6,895 nt of DNA from Candidatus Bipolaricaulota bacterium (GTDB lineage: Bacteria; Bipolaricaulota; Bipolaricaulia; Bipolaricaulales; Bipolaricaulaceae), in assembly GCA_021163465.1 (NCBI GenBank), contig JAGGWU010000129.1:1-6895 (forward strand), in the 5' to 3' direction. Position numbers and translations under genes: made by a program. Each line of letters begins with the position of its first letter. Within the stretch, counting starts at the first letter, position 1. This document shows positions 5,888-6,895 of this stretch, piece by piece. Under the pieces are notes generated by a model. It ran no database searches, had not been told where the DNA came from, and saw only the letters and a program-made list of their open reading frames with translations.

Positions 5888-6895
5888 TTAGCCCAGGAGT
5901 TCCTCGACCCTCCGCAGGAACCCCACCACGAGCTTCACCGTGGCCTCAAGGTCAGAGAGCGAAAGGAGCGAGACCGGGGAGTGGATGTAGCGGCACGGGA
6001 CGGACACCACCCCCGCAAGGATCCCGCCCCGCTCCAGATGAATGGCCCCCGCGTCGGTGCCGCCGTAAGCGGGGAGCTTGTACTGGAAGGGGATCCCCTC
6101 CGCACGGGCTACCCCCTCCAGGAACTCCACCATCCGCGGCCGCACCACGATGGAGCGGTCGGCGACGGTAATGGCCGGTCCCTTCCCCAAGCGGGTGGGC
6201 CGCTTGGCCTCGGGGATCCCCGGGACGTCGCCCCCCACCGTCCCCTCCAGGGCCAGGGCCACCTGGGGGGCGATCCGGTAGGCCGCGGCCTTGGCTCCTC
6301 GAAGCCCCAGCTCCTCCCCCACGGCGAAGTTCACCACGAGCTTATAGGGGAGCTTCTCCTCCGAGGTGAGCCGCAAAGCCTCCAGGGCCACCAGGCACCC
6401 GGCCCGGTCGTCGAAGGCCTTCCCGGTGGCGTAGCCCTCGCGGAGGAGCTCACAGGGGTAGTGGATGGTGAGGGGGGAGCCGATCCTTATTCCCATGTCC
6501 TCGACTTCCTCTCGGCTCCTCGCCCCCACGTCCACGAAGAGGTCCTCCAGGGGGACGGACTTTTTTCGCTCCTCCTGAGTGAGAATGTGGGGCGGGGTGG
6601 TCCCGATGATACCTTTTATCTTCCCGCCGTCCCTGGCGCGGATGACCACCCTGTGTCCCAAAAGAAGCCTTTCGTCCCAGCCTCCCAGAGGGGAGATCCT
6701 GAGGAACCCCTCCTTTTCGATCCACCGCACCAGGAACCCCACCTCGTCCATGTGCGCATCCAGCATCACCACGGGACCCTCGCCCCGGGAGCAGATCAGG
6801 TTCCCCAGGGGGTCCACTTCGCAAGAATCGACGTAGGGCTGGGCCATCTCGCGGATGAGCTCCCGGACCTCATCCTCGTGGCCCGCTACCCCGAA
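5888..6895 (-). CDS. M42-family metallo-aminopeptidase (glutamyl aminopeptidase/endoglucanase M-like), 5' end outside the window
   Basis: The frame enters from the right edge and gives 335 residues; an internal ATG at 6847 is not the start, since upstream codons continue the family's N-terminus (FGVAGHEDEVRELIRE). M42 enzymes are cytoplasmic two-metal aminopeptidases, often tetrahedral dodecamers that trim short peptides. Numbered from Met at 6847, the expected active-site features are DAHMDEVG (His32, Asp34), AFDDRAG (bridging metal region, Asp146/147), GEELGLRGA (Glu178 base, Glu179 ligand), LEGTVGGDVPG (Glu201), GTDAGA (264-269) and IHSP (His289). Glu201 stands where many relatives have Asp in an Asp-Val-Thr sequence; a Glu-Gly-Thr form occurs in part of the family as I recall. 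Only about 5-20 residues are missing, judged by the usual 340-360. It appears to be an upstream member of the acyP-sbcD-sbcC operon. The preferred substrate residue cannot be told. Confidence 0.93.
   Translation of the reverse strand, partial: FGVAGHEDEVRELIREMAQPYVDSCEVDPLGNLICSRGEGPVVMLDAHMDEVGFLVRWIEKEGFLRISPLGGWDERLLLGHRVVIRARDGGKIKGIIGTTPPHILTQEERKKSVPLEDLFVDVGARSREEVEDMGIRIGSPLTIHYPCELLREGYATGKAFDDRAGCLVALEALRLTSEEKLPYKLVVNFAVGEELGLRGAKAAAYRIAPQVALALEGTVGGDVPGIPEAKRPTRLGKGPAITVADRSIVVRPRMVEFLEGVARAEGIPFQYKLPAYGGTDAGAIHLERGGILAGVVSVPCRYIHSPVSLLSLSDLEATVKLVVGFLRRVEELLG

Overview
The window is GC-rich, almost fully coding DNA from a bacterium. Overlapping genes, short spacers, and acylphosphatase and SbcCD proteins rich in Glu, Arg and Leu suggest a thermophilic or uncultured GC-rich lineage. 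No taxonomic marker is present, so this is only an impression.

Left block, plus strand (1-1241): the tail of an unidentified upstream gene overlaps, by ATGA, a gene for the 2Fe-2S subunit of a xanthine dehydrogenase/CO dehydrogenase-type molybdenum hydroxylase. Next comes a MobA/MocA-like nucleotidyltransferase, probably the CTP:molybdopterin cytidylyltransferase that finishes the cofactor such hydroxylases use. The block therefore reads as the end of a molybdenum hydroxylase operon: structural subunits, then cofactor maturation.

Middle (1242-1494): about 250 bases with no convincing gene and visibly lower GC lie between convergent transcription units. A broken minus-strand reading frame here may be the decayed 3' end of a transposase gene, but the support is weak.

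Right block, minus strand (6895 down to 1495): an M42-family metallo-aminopeptidase (5' end outside the window), acylphosphatase, SbcD nuclease and SbcC ATPase follow one another with gaps of 12-45 bases or an overlap. They look like one operon. SbcC and SbcD form the Mre11/Rad50-type complex that processes DNA ends and hairpins. The other two genes have no obvious functional link to it.

The most unusual signal is a family of seven-base repeats (GTGATGG on one strand, CCCATCA on the other) confined to the molybdenum block. One cluster forms a 24-pair inverted repeat. It supplies the stop codon of the 2Fe-2S gene, the start codon and possibly the ribosome-binding sequence of the next gene, and that protein's odd N-terminus. 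A second cluster of four perfect copies sits in frame inside the nucleotidyltransferase gene and encodes a His/Pro-rich insert. Because seven is not a multiple of three, copy-number change would switch the gene off and on. The two clusters can also pair with each other in the transcript. Together they suggest a repeat-based switch or an invading repeat element acting on molybdenum-cofactor maturation.
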